A DNA stretch of 64,000 nucleotides from JBBRHQ01 sp963840235 (GTDB lineage Bacteria; Actinomycetota; Thermoleophilia; Solirubrobacterales; 70-9). Below the pieces are notes generated by a model. The model worked only from the letters and a program-made list of their open reading frames with translations. It was not told the origin of the DNA and did no database searches. The stretch covers positions 310,001 through 374,000 of the forward strand of contig CAWIYC010000002.1 of NCBI GenBank assembly GCA_963840235.1, read 5' to 3'. Of the stretch, positions 56,338 to 64,000 are shown in pieces. A program made the position numbers and the translations under genes. Position 1 is the first letter of the stretch. Each line of letters starts with the position of its first letter.

Positions 56338-57110
56338 GCGGCGCCGCTCTCGCAATACACCAGTTCCGCTACGACCAGAAGACCTTCTGGCGCAATCCCG
56401 CCTCGGTCTTCTTCACGGTCATGTTCCCGGTCGTCCTGCTGCTGATCTTCGCGACCGTGTTCGGCGGGCAGACGGTGGATGTCCACGGCGGGATCAAGAC
56501 GACGACCTACTACGTGCCGGCGATCATCACCCTCTCGGTGATCTCGGCGACGATGCAGAGCCTGGCGATGTCGCTGACCATCGCCCGCGAGGATGGACGG
56601 CTGAAGCGGGGCCGGGGGACACCGATGCCGGCCTGGGTCTTCGTCGCCGGCAGGGTTGGCAACGCGATAGTCGTCTCGCTGCTCATGCTCGCCGTGCTGG
56701 CGGCGATCGGGAGGGTGCTCTACGGGGTCGAGTTCCCGTGGGACCGGCTGCCCGCGATCGTGCTCACGCTAGCGGTCGGCGCCGCCGCGTTCTGCTGCAT
56801 GGGAGTGGCGCTGACCTCTCTCATCCCCTCGCAGGACGCCGCTGCCCCGATCGTCAACGCGATTCTGCTGCCGCTCTACTTCCTCTCCGGCGTCTTCATC
56901 CCCGACGACCAGCTCCCCACCGGGGTCATCCACTTTGCCGACGCCTTCCCGATCAGGCACTTCTTCGAGGCCTTCTTCGGCGCCTACGTCCCTGCCGGGG
57001 CCGGGGGCTCGGGGATCGAGTGGGGCAACCTCGCGATCGTCGCCATCTGGGGCGTCGCCGGCCTGCTGTTCGCCGCCCGCTTCTTCCGCTGGACGCCCCG
57101 GAGCGGCTGA
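56334..57110 (+). CDS. ABC-2 type exporter permease
   Basis: This 258-residue permease partners the preceding ATPase. It has a cytoplasmic N-terminus with IHQFRYDQKTFWRNPASVFFTVMFPVVLLLIF and six helices. The ABC-2 segment ILLPLYFLSGVFIPDDQLP near residue 180 is typical. The ATG overlaps the ATPase stop. The exported compound is unknown. Confidence 0.92.
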   Translation: MSGAALAIHQFRYDQKTFWRNPASVFFTVMFPVVLLLIFATVFGGQTVDVHGGIKTTTYYVPAIITLSVISATMQSLAMSLTIAREDGRLKRGRGTPMPAWVFVAGRVGNAIVVSLLMLAVLAAIGRVLYGVEFPWDRLPAIVLTLAVGAAAFCCMGVALTSLIPSQDAAAPIVNAILLPLYFLSGVFIPDDQLPTGVIHFADAFPIRHFFEAFFGAYVPAGAGGSGIEWGNLAIVAIWGVAGLLFAARFFRWTPRSG

Positions 57111-57167
57111 CGGGTCCCGGACGGGCGGGGGCGACACGTGTCGCCCCGCCCGTATAGCCTGCCCGCC

Positions 57168-57530
57168 GTGCTCCACCACGTCCGCCTCGAGGTTGCCGAT
57201 CTCGACGTCAGCTCAGCCTTCTACGACTCCCTCCTGGCACCGCTGGGATGGCGACGGCACTTCGAGCGCGACGAGACCGTCGGCTGGGGCATCGCCAAGC
57301 CCGTCTTCTTCATCTCCGCCCACCATCCGCCGGCCCCGGGCTTCGGCCTGATCTGCTTCTCGGCGAAGGGGATAGCCGCGGTCAAGGCGGCATGGGAGGG
57401 AGGCGTAGGCGCCGGTGGCAAGAGCATGGGCGAGCCGGGCGTAGCACGTGGCCACGGCTCGGGGACCTACTCGGCTTTCCTCAAGGATCCCGACGGCTAC
57501 GACGTCGAGATCACCATCGGCCCCGACTGA
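57168..57530 (+). CDS. VOC-family (glyoxalase/dioxygenase fold) protein
   Basis: This 120-residue protein has one vicinal-oxygen-chelate domain: LHHVRLEVADLDVSSAFYDSLLAPLGW at the N-terminus, HHPPAPGFGLICF in the middle and FLKDPDGYDVEITIG at the end. The histidine and Glu of the metal site are present. The GTG at 57168 is 7 bases after TAGCCT and begins the domain exactly; a GTG at 57138 would add 10 residues. Small VOC proteins act on many substrates, so none is assigned. Confidence 0.85.
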   Translation: MLHHVRLEVADLDVSSAFYDSLLAPLGWRRHFERDETVGWGIAKPVFFISAHHPPAPGFGLICFSAKGIAAVKAAWEGGVGAGGKSMGEPGVARGHGSGTYSAFLKDPDGYDVEITIGPD

Positions 57531-57584
57531 GACTCCCGAGACTCCATAAGATCGAGGGACCAACGATCAGGAGGGAATGACTCA

Positions 57585-58610
57585 ATGGCTGTCAAGGTCG
57601 GGATAAACGGCTTCGGACGAATCGGGCGCAACGTCTTCCGTGCAGCACTCGCTGCCGACACGGACCTGGAGTTCGTCGCGCTCAACGACCTGATCGACCC
57701 GGAGACGATCGCCCACCTGCTCAAGTACGACTCGATCTACGGGCGCTTCCCCGGTGAAGTCGAGGCGGGCGATGCCTCGATCACGGTCAACGGCACCGAG
57801 GTCAAGGTGCTCTCCGAGCGCGACCCCGCCGACCTTCCCTGGGGCGACCTAGGGGTCGACGTGGTGATCGAGTCCACGGGCTTCTTCACCGCTCGCGCCG
57901 ACGCCGCCAAGCACCTCGAGGCGGGGGCCAAGAAGGTGATCATCTCGGCCCCCGCGAAGGAGCCCGACGTCACCGTTGCCCTCGGGGTGAACTTCGCCGA
58001 TTCCTACGACCCCCAGAGCCACCACATCATCTCCAATGCCTCCTGCACGACCAACTGCCTGGCTCCCGTGGCCAAGGTGCTGCATGAGACCTTCGGCATC
58101 GAGACCGGCCTGATGACGACGATCCACGCCTACACGGCCGACCAGCGCCTGCAGGACATGCCCCACAAGGATCCCCGCCGCGCCCGCGCCGCAGCCCTGA
58201 ACCTGATCCCGACCACGACCGGCGCCGCCAAGGCCGTCGGGCTGGTGCTGCCGGACCTCAACGGGAAGCTGAACGGGTTCTCGATAAGGGCTCCGGTCGC
58301 GACCGGCTCTGTCGTCGACCTCGTCGCCAATGTCTCCCGCGAGGCCAGCGTGGAGGAGATCAACAAGGCGGTTCGGGCCGCGGCCGAGGGCCCGCTGGAA
58401 GGGATTCTTTCCTACACCGAGGACCCGATCGTCTCCACCGACATAGTCGGCGACCCGCACTCGTCGATCTTCGACGCCGGCCAGACGATGGTGATCGGCG
58501 ACGGCCGCATGATCAAGGCCGTCTCCTGGTACGACAACGAGTGGGGTTACTCCAACCGCTGCGTCGAGCTTGCGGGCAAGGTTCTCGCCCCGGTCACGGC
58601 CGGGGCCTGA
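57585..58610 (+). CDS. gap: Glyceraldehyde-3-phosphate dehydrogenase
   Basis: This is the glycolytic enzyme converting glyceraldehyde-3-phosphate to 1,3-bisphosphoglycerate. The 341-residue protein has the NAD-binding VGINGFGRIGRNVFRA at residues 4-19, the active-site SNASCTTNCLAPVAKVL near 150, and DNEWGYSNR near 315. AGGAGGG precedes the ATG by 9 bases and TAAGAT lies upstream at 57547, so this gene has a conventional leader. It heads a four-gene glycolytic operon. Confidence 0.98.
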   Translation: MAVKVGINGFGRIGRNVFRAALAADTDLEFVALNDLIDPETIAHLLKYDSIYGRFPGEVEAGDASITVNGTEVKVLSERDPADLPWGDLGVDVVIESTGFFTARADAAKHLEAGAKKVIISAPAKEPDVTVALGVNFADSYDPQSHHIISNASCTTNCLAPVAKVLHETFGIETGLMTTIHAYTADQRLQDMPHKDPRRARAAALNLIPTTTGAAKAVGLVLPDLNGKLNGFSIRAPVATGSVVDLVANVSREASVEEINKAVRAAAEGPLEGILSYTEDPIVSTDIVGDPHSSIFDAGQTMVIGDGRMIKAVSWYDNEWGYSNRCVELAGKVLAPVTAGA

Positions 58611-58627
58611 GACTCGCCGTCGCCCCA

Positions 58628-59845
58628 TTGAGCTCGAGCAAGGCAAGCGTCCGTGACGCCGACGTCGCGGGCAAGCGGGTGTTGGTGCGGGTCGATTTCA
58701 ACGTGCCGCTGGCCGCCGGAAAGGTCGAGGACGACACCCGGATCAGGGCAGCGCTGCCGACGATCGAGCTGCTGAGGAGCCGCCGCGCCCGGGTGATCCT
58801 CGTCTCCCACCTCGGGCGCCCCGGGGGAGCGCCCGACCCGGCGCTATCGATGGGGCCGGTGGCCGAGCGGCTTTCGGAGCTGATCGGGAGCGAGGTCGAG
58901 CTCGCGCCCGAGGTCACCGGAGAGCGGGCGGCGGCGATGGCCGCGGCGCTGGAGCCGGGCGCGGTCCTGCTGCTCGAGAACAGCCGCTTCGAGCCTGGCG
59001 AGACCGACAACGACCCGGAGCTGGCCGCCGCCCTCGCCTCGCTCGCCGACCTATATGTCAACGACGCCTTCGGAGCCGCCCATCGCGCTCACGCCAGCAC
59101 CGAGGGAGTGGCCCACCTCCTCCCCGCCTACGCCGGCCTCCTGCTCGAACGCGAGCTGGAGCAGCTGGGCCGGGTGGTGGCCGACCCCGAGCGCCCCCTG
59201 GTGGTCGTCCTCGGCGGGGCCAAGGTCAGCGACAAGGTCGGTGTCATAGGCCGCTTCCTCGAGATCGCCGATGAGATCCTGATCGGCGGCGCCATGTGCT
59301 TCAGCTTCTTCCGTGCCCAGGGGATCGCCACCGGCGACTCGCTGGTCGAGGAGGAGGGGGTGGAGCTGGCGGCCGAGGCGCTGCGAAAGGCAGAAGGCTG
59401 CAGTTGCGGGCTGCGGCTGCCGGTGGATCTTGTCCTCGGCGACCGCTTCGCGGCGGAGGCCGAGCGCCGGGTCTCCGATGGAGTCGGGGTGCCCGAGGGC
59501 TGGATGGGTCTCGACATCGGCCCGCGCACCGCGCGCGAGTACGCCGCTGAGATATCGGCGGCCGGGACCGTGCTCTGGAACGGGCCGATGGGGGCGTTCG
59601 AGATGGAGCCGTTCGCCGACGGCACACGGGTCGTCGCCGATGCGGTCGCCGGGGCCAAGGCGACCACCGTCGTCGGCGGTGGCGACTCGGTCGCCGCGCT
59701 GCAGCAATTCGGCCTCGCCGAGCGGGTGGACTGGCTCAGCACCGGCGGTGGAGCTTCGCTGGAGCTGCTCGAGGGAAAGCGGCTGCCGGGTGTCGAGGCG
59801 TTGACGGGGAGAGCGGCCGAAGTGGAGAAAGGTGTGCAGACGTGA
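58628..59845 (+). CDS. pgk: Phosphoglycerate kinase
   Basis: Pgk transfers phosphate from 1,3-bisphosphoglycerate to ADP. From the TTG at 58628 the protein is 405 residues, with RVLVRVDFNVPLAAGKVEDDTRI near residue 15, SHLGRP near 61, GGAKVSDKVGVI near 199 and the nucleotide loop VVGGGDSVAAL near 350. A longer frame beginning inside gap is unlikely. The stop overlaps the tpiA start. Confidence 0.97.
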   Translation: MSSSKASVRDADVAGKRVLVRVDFNVPLAAGKVEDDTRIRAALPTIELLRSRRARVILVSHLGRPGGAPDPALSMGPVAERLSELIGSEVELAPEVTGERAAAMAAALEPGAVLLLENSRFEPGETDNDPELAAALASLADLYVNDAFGAAHRAHASTEGVAHLLPAYAGLLLERELEQLGRVVADPERPLVVVLGGAKVSDKVGVIGRFLEIADEILIGGAMCFSFFRAQGIATGDSLVEEEGVELAAEALRKAEGCSCGLRLPVDLVLGDRFAAEAERRVSDGVGVPEGWMGLDIGPRTAREYAAEISAAGTVLWNGPMGAFEMEPFADGTRVVADAVAGAKATTVVGGGDSVAALQQFGLAERVDWLSTGGGASLELLEGKRLPGVEALTGRAAEVEKGVQT

Positions 59846-60597
59846 GCGACAGACGGCCGTATGCGGCTGCCAACTGGAAGATGAACAAGACCGTGGCCGA
59901 GGCCGAGGTCTTCCTCGACGGGCTACTTCCCGGAACCCGCGGGGCCGATGGTCCCGAGGTGGTGATCTGCCCCGGGTTCCTGGCCCTCCGCAGCGTGGTC
60001 GATCGCTGCTCCGGGACGGCGGTCAAGGTTGCCGCCCAGAACATGCACGAGGAGGAGTCGGGCGCCTTCACCGGCGAGGTCTCGGCGCCGATGCTGCTCG
60101 AGGCGGGGGTGCAGGCGGTCGTCCTCGGCCACTCCGAGCGGCGGCAGCTCTTCGGCGAGACCGACGAGGCCCTCGCCCGCAAGGTCCCGGCCGCTCTTGC
60201 GGCCGGGCTCGAGCCGATCCTCTGCGTCGGTGAGACCGAGGAGGCTCGCGACGCCGATCAGACAGAGGCCGTCCTCGAGCGCCAGATCCAGGCCGACCTC
60301 GAGGGGGTCGAGGCCGCGCACATGGAGCGGCTGGTGGTCGCCTACGAGCCGATCTGGGCGATCGGCACCGGCCGCACGGCCACCCCTGAACAGGCACAGG
60401 AGGCGATCGCCTTCATCCGCGACATGCTGCGCGCCCGCGGCGGCGACGCCGACCGGGTGCGGATCCTCTACGGCGGCTCGGTCAAGCCGGAGAACGCGGC
60501 CGAGTTGATGTCGCAGTCCGACATCGACGGGGCGCTCGTCGGCGGGGCGTCGCTCGATCCGGGGGACTTTGCCGCAATCGTTGCGGCGGCAGCATGA
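59842..60597 (+). CDS. tpiA: Triosephosphate isomerase
   Basis: This enzyme interconverts dihydroxyacetone phosphate and glyceraldehyde-3-phosphate. The 251-residue TIM barrel keeps AANWKMNKT (Lys near residue 13), LGHSERRQLFGE (His near 97), AYEPIWAIGTGRTA (Glu near 167) and the phosphate-binding LYGGSVKPEN near 208. The GTG start overlaps the pgk stop by 4 bases. The gpmI gene follows after 37 bases. Confidence 0.98.
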   Translation: MSDRRPYAAANWKMNKTVAEAEVFLDGLLPGTRGADGPEVVICPGFLALRSVVDRCSGTAVKVAAQNMHEEESGAFTGEVSAPMLLEAGVQAVVLGHSERRQLFGETDEALARKVPAALAAGLEPILCVGETEEARDADQTEAVLERQIQADLEGVEAAHMERLVVAYEPIWAIGTGRTATPEQAQEAIAFIRDMLRARGGDADRVRILYGGSVKPENAAELMSQSDIDGALVGGASLDPGDFAAIVAAAA

Positions 60598-60634
60598 GAA
60601 GGCCGGGCGCCGAGTGCGGTGGAGACGGCTGGTG

Positions 60635-62173
60635 ATGCCCACACAAGGACCCTCGCAGCTGCCGGTGCCGTCACTGGCGCTGATCATCCTCGACGGCTGG
60701 GGACTGGCGCCCCCGGGCCCCGGGAACGCGATCTCGCAGGCCGACACGCCGATCTTCGATCGCCTCTGGTCGGGATCCCCGCACACGCAGCTCTCCGCCC
60801 AGGGGCGCGACGTCGGCCTCCCGGACGGCCAGATGGGCAACTCCGAGGTTGGCCATCTCAACCTGGGCGCAGGGGCGGTTGTCAGGCAGGATCTGACCCG
60901 GATCGACGACGCGATCGCGGACGGCAGCTTCTTCGAGAACGAACCGTTGCGGGCCGCCTGCGAACGCGCCCGCTCGAGCCCCAGCAGGCGCCTGCACCTC
61001 CTCGGCCTCGTCTCCGACGGCGGTGTGCACTCGGGCTGGGAGCACCTCGAGGCCAGCATCGAGCTGGCCACCCAGGAGGGGGTGCCCGAGGTCGTCTTCC
61101 ACGCTTTCACCGACGGCCGCGACACCCTGCCCAGCGCCGGTCGCGGCTACCTCGCCGAGCTCGATCGCTGGCTCCGCCAGGCCGGGCGGATCGGGACCGT
61201 CGGCGGCCGCTTCTACGCGATGGACCGCGACACCCGCTGGGAGCGGATCAAGCTCGCCTACGACGCGATCGCCCACGGCGAGGGGCTTTTCGCCGCCAGC
61301 GCCGATGGAGCGATCGCCGATGCCTACGAGCGCGGCGAGACGGACGAGTTCGTGAAGCCGAGCGTGATCGGCGACTACGGCGGGATGGCCGCGGGCGACG
61401 TCGCCTTCTTCGTCAACTTCCGCCCCGACCGGGCCCGGGAGATGACGATGGCGCTGGCGGATCGGGGGTTCGAGGGTTTCCCGCGCTCGGGCGGGCCGCT
61501 GATAGACCTGACGACGATGACCTCCTACCGCAAGGGTTGGCCCTACCCGGTGGCCTTCCCGGAGGAGCGGCCGAAGACGACGATCGCGGAGGTCGTATCC
61601 GAGTCGGGCGGGCGCCAGCTTCACGTCGCCGAGACCGAGAAGTACGCCCACGTCACCTACTTCTTCAACGGCGGCCGCGAGCAGGAGTGGGAGGGGGAGG
61701 AGCGCACGCTGGTGGAGTCCCCCCGCGACGTCCCGACCTACGACAAGAAGCCCGAGATGAGCGCCAGGGCGGCGGCCGATGCCTTCGCCGGCGCATGGAG
61801 CGAGAACGGCTTCCGCTTCGGCATCATCAACTTCGCCAACTCGGACATGGTCGGCCACACCGGCGACATCCCGGCCGCTGTGAGAGCGGTCACGGCCGTC
61901 GACTCATGTCTGGGAGAGGTGGTGGGCGCCGTTCACGCCTCGGGTGGCGCCTGCATCATCACCGCCGATCACGGCAACGCCGACAACATGCTCGAGCCCG
62001 ACGGCTCACCCAACACCGCCCACTCGCTCAACCCGGTGCCGCTGATCGTCACCGTCGATGGCGTCTCCCTGCGCGAAAGCGGCATTCTTGCCGACGTCGC
62101 CCCGACGGCGCTTGAGCTGCTCGGGATCCCCCAGCCGCCCGAGATGACGGGCCGCTCCCTGCTCGAGCCCTGA
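60635..62173 (+). CDS. gpmI: Phosphoglycerate mutase, 2,3-bisphosphoglycerate-independent
   Basis: GpmI interconverts 3- and 2-phosphoglycerate using two Mn2+ ions. The 512-residue length is typical. LIILDGWGLAPPGPGNA near residue 14, GQMGNSEVGHLNLGAGAVV with the phospho-accepting Ser near 66, and ITADHGNADNM near 445 are the metal and catalytic blocks. The ATG at 60635 is chosen because it fits this length; a longer frame would begin inside tpiA. It closes the glycolytic operon. Confidence 0.97.
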   Translation: MPTQGPSQLPVPSLALIILDGWGLAPPGPGNAISQADTPIFDRLWSGSPHTQLSAQGRDVGLPDGQMGNSEVGHLNLGAGAVVRQDLTRIDDAIADGSFFENEPLRAACERARSSPSRRLHLLGLVSDGGVHSGWEHLEASIELATQEGVPEVVFHAFTDGRDTLPSAGRGYLAELDRWLRQAGRIGTVGGRFYAMDRDTRWERIKLAYDAIAHGEGLFAASADGAIADAYERGETDEFVKPSVIGDYGGMAAGDVAFFVNFRPDRAREMTMALADRGFEGFPRSGGPLIDLTTMTSYRKGWPYPVAFPEERPKTTIAEVVSESGGRQLHVAETEKYAHVTYFFNGGREQEWEGEERTLVESPRDVPTYDKKPEMSARAAADAFAGAWSENGFRFGIINFANSDMVGHTGDIPAAVRAVTAVDSCLGEVVGAVHASGGACIITADHGNADNMLEPDGSPNTAHSLNPVPLIVTVDGVSLRESGILADVAPTALELLGIPQPPEMTGRSLLEP

Positions 62174-62187
62174 TTCTGCCCCTCCGA

Positions 62188-62220
62188 CCGGCGAAAAACG
62201 GGGCCGTCCCGAATTTCGCC
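62188..62220. terminator. Hairpin between gpmI and tgt
   Basis: CGGCGAAA (62188-62195) pairs with TTTCGCCG (62213-62220), with an inner CGGG/CCCG stem. No T-run follows. It probably ends the glycolytic operon, or acts as an mRNA 3' stabiliser. Confidence 0.45.
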
Positions 62221-62242
62221 GTGGCCTCCATACGCTTCCCCG

Positions 62243-63445
62243 ATGCGCAGTGACCCCGAGCGACTGCGGTTCGAGATCGCCGCCCGCGACGGCGACGCCC
62301 GCACCGGGACGATCCACACCGCGCACGGCCCGATCGCGACTCCGGCCTTCATTCCCCTCGCGACCAAGGGGACCGTGCGGGGTCTCGACACCCCCGAGGT
62401 CGCCGGCCTCGGATTCGAGCTGGTCCTCGGAAACACCTTCCACCTGCTGGTCTCGCCCGGCCCCGAGAGGATCGCCGCTGCCGGGGGGCTGCACGGGTTC
62501 ATGGGATGGGAGAGGGCGATCATCACCGACTCCGGCGGCTTTCAGGTGTTCTCCCTCGCTCACGGCAACGTCGCCGAGGAGATCAAGGGCAGCGGCAGAA
62601 GGGGGGAGGGGCAGGGGGCGATCATCGAGATCGAGGAGGAGGGCGTCCGCTTCCGCTCCTACCGCGACGGCGCCGAGCGCTACATCTCGCCCGAGGTCTC
62701 CATGCAGGTGCAGTCGGCGCTCGGGTCCGACATCGCCCTCGCCTTCGACGAGTGCACCCCGTATCACGCTGATCGCGACTACACGGCGCGCTCGACAGAC
62801 CGCACCCACCGCTGGCTCGACCGCTGCCTCGCCTGGCACGAGCGCGAGGGTCCCCGGCGCCAGGCGGTCTTCGGGATCGTCCAGGGGGGAGTGCACGAGG
62901 ACCTGCGGCGGGCCTCGGCGCAGTACGTCTGCGAGTCCGCCGTGGACGGGATCGCGATCGGCGGCACCCTCGGCCGCGACAAGGACGAGATGCGCGGCGT
63001 CCTCGGGCTGACGGCGCCGCTGCTGCCACCCGAGGCGCCCAAGCACCTGCTCGGGATCGGCGAGGTGGACGACCTCCTCGACGGCATCGCCCTCGGGCTC
63101 GACCTCTTCGATTGCGCCGTCCCCACCCGGCTGGCCCGCCACGGCGTCGCCCTGGTCCCGGACCCGTCGAGGCGTCACCGTCTCGATCTGCGCAAGTCGG
63201 GCCATGAGGGCGATCGCCGGCCGCTGGCGGAGGGCTGCCCCTGCCCGGCCTGCGTCCTTCACGACCGCGACTATCTCAGCTACCTCTCGCGGGCGGAGGA
63301 GCTGACCGCAGTCCGCCTGCTCGTCCTTCACAACCTCACCTATCTCGAGCGGCTGATGGTCTCGGCCCGGGCCGCGATCGAGGCAGCTACGTTCGCCGGC
63401 TACCGCGGGGCGATCCTCGCCGGCAGCCCACCCTGGGACGCCTGA
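62243..63445 (+). CDS. tgt: tRNA-guanine transglycosylase
   Basis: Tgt exchanges guanine 34 for preQ1 in tRNAs with GUN anticodons, the first tRNA step of queuosine synthesis. The 400-residue protein has IITDSGGFQVFSL near residue 93 (active-site region), a second aspartate in LFDCAVPTRLARHG near 290, and zinc ligands CPCPACVLH near 333 with the closing LLVLHNLTYL histidine. TACGCT lies 6 bases before the ATG. No queC/D/E genes are nearby. Its presence implies queuosine salvage or synthesis elsewhere. Confidence 0.96.
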   Translation: MRSDPERLRFEIAARDGDARTGTIHTAHGPIATPAFIPLATKGTVRGLDTPEVAGLGFELVLGNTFHLLVSPGPERIAAAGGLHGFMGWERAIITDSGGFQVFSLAHGNVAEEIKGSGRRGEGQGAIIEIEEEGVRFRSYRDGAERYISPEVSMQVQSALGSDIALAFDECTPYHADRDYTARSTDRTHRWLDRCLAWHEREGPRRQAVFGIVQGGVHEDLRRASAQYVCESAVDGIAIGGTLGRDKDEMRGVLGLTAPLLPPEAPKHLLGIGEVDDLLDGIALGLDLFDCAVPTRLARHGVALVPDPSRRHRLDLRKSGHEGDRRPLAEGCPCPACVLHDRDYLSYLSRAEELTAVRLLVLHNLTYLERLMVSARAAIEAATFAGYRGAILAGSPPWDA

Positions 63446-63509
63446 GCGCAGGGACGAACTGGCGCCTTTGGTTCGGTCGTCGGCTCGAACGTCGCGTTCG
63501 GCGCTTCGC

Positions 63510-64000
63510 TTACTTGGTGTTGTCCTTGACCAGCTGCTTGAGGTCGCTGACGACGTTGTCCACGGTGTCGCCCGCGACCTTGCGGATCTGGACCCCGGCG
63601 GCCTTGTCGGTGGTGAGGATGACGGCGGCGGCGACGGCGGCGGCGATCAGGATCAGCGCGATCAGCGCCAGCACCGCCCTAAAGAAGCGGCCAAAGGCGG
63701 AGCGCTGGCGGCGCCCGCCCGGCTCGATCTCGGATTGGGGTGCGCGGGGCTCCCGTCGCAACGGGGGCGCGGGCGGCCCTGGCCGGTACTCGGTGGCCGC
63801 GGTCCGGCCCAGGGGCCGGGTCGCCGTCTCGCCGCCGAGGTGGCGGGTCGGGGTGTCCCCTTCTGCCATCGGCAGGGTCACGTCCTCTCCGGCCAGGCCG
63901 CGCTCGAGCCCGGCCGCGAGTTCCTCGGCGCCGGAGTAGCGTCGCAGGGGGTCGCCTTCGAGCGCCCTCAACACGGCGGCGCCGATCGTCTCGGGGACCT
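63510..64000 (-). CDS. Ser/Thr protein kinase, C-terminal part (cut by window edge)
   Basis: The visible 163 residues begin in the kinase C-lobe (VPETIGAAVLRALEGDPLRRYSGAEELAAGLE, the pattern closing PknB-type kinase domains). A Pro/Arg-rich juxtamembrane region follows, then a single membrane helix (AVLALIALILIAAAVAAAVIL) and a short external tail that lacks PASTA repeats. The catalytic loop lies outside the window. The tail ends LKQLVKDNTK. Such kinases sense the cell surface, but the signal here is unknown. Confidence 0.85.
   Translation of the reverse strand, partial: VPETIGAAVLRALEGDPLRRYSGAEELAAGLERGLAGEDVTLPMAEGDTPTRHLGGETATRPLGRTAATEYRPGPPAPPLRREPRAPQSEIEPGGRRQRSAFGRFFRAVLALIALILIAAAVAAAVILTTDKAAGVQIRKVAGDTVDNVVSDLKQLVKDNTK

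Overview
The window is a single stretch of very GC-rich actinobacterial chromosome. Frequent GTG/TTG starts, TANNNT boxes placed 6-9 nt before start codons, lipoproteins with a Gly-Ser-rich region after the lipobox, and the gene content suggest a deep-branching Actinomycetota such as Thermoleophilia/Solirubrobacterales. That placement is an inference; no rRNA is present to settle it. No transposase, prophage, CRISPR array or tRNA was seen. The only stable RNA gene recognised is tmRNA.

Layout. 1-1.6 kb: an Nramp-type metal transporter (cut by the window edge) behind a PRC-barrel protein. 1.8-10.3 kb: ftsE-ftsX-ctpA, a compact RNB exoribonuclease, smpB, a 901-residue proline-rich coiled-coil membrane protein ending in a ComEA-like helix-hairpin-helix, and ssrA. 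This places the trans-translation parts (smpB, ssrA, a probable RNase R) side by side. 10.3-14.5 kb: small-molecule enzymes (PEP mutase family, flavodoxin, Tat-exported amine oxidase, acetolactate decarboxylase). 14.5-18.8 kb: an amino-acid ABC transporter and an acyl-CoA dehydrogenase, carrying four apparent single-base frameshifts. 18.9-26.9 kb: P450, RDD protein, Rpf-like protein, enoyl-CoA hydratase, MMPL transporter, YjbQ. 26.9-30.8 kb: a Ppx/GppA protein coupled to an HD protein, an M23 peptidase and uppP.

31-47 kb is a phosphate superlocus: a PhoB-type response regulator, a stand-alone winged-helix protein, pstSCAB-phoU, a sugar-phosphate-isomerase-like TIM barrel, a second ppx, CHAD proteins, a PHP-glycosyltransferase fusion, ppk1, and a DUF47-PiT low-affinity phosphate system. 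Arrays of GTTCAC-like hexamers with an exact 11-nt period (PHO boxes) precede pstS, the winged-helix gene, the TIM barrel gene and the PHP-glycosyltransferase. Phosphate uptake, polyphosphate turnover and probably lipid or glycan remodelling therefore appear to be controlled together.

47-50.5 kb is a TadE/TadG-like operon ending in an unusual TadG-like/VanY/lytic-transglycosylase fusion. 50.6-55.4 kb holds a MaoC-like protein, a cupredoxin lipoprotein, an enoyl-CoA hydratase, uvrC and rapZ. 55.4-57.5 kb holds an ABC-2 exporter and a VOC protein. 57.6-62.2 kb is a glycolytic operon (gap-pgk-tpiA-gpmI), followed by tgt and the C-terminal end of a Ser/Thr kinase.

The most novel signal is a roughly 90-nt repeat present three times (23,039 +, 23,204 -, 37,253 +). 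It has conserved flanks and a central hairpin whose arms change together between copies, which is the mark of a structured RNA or a mobile palindromic element. Other points are two identical-arm CRP-like palindromes before two secreted cell-wall genes, and a possible PHO-associated small RNA at about 30.86-31.03 kb.
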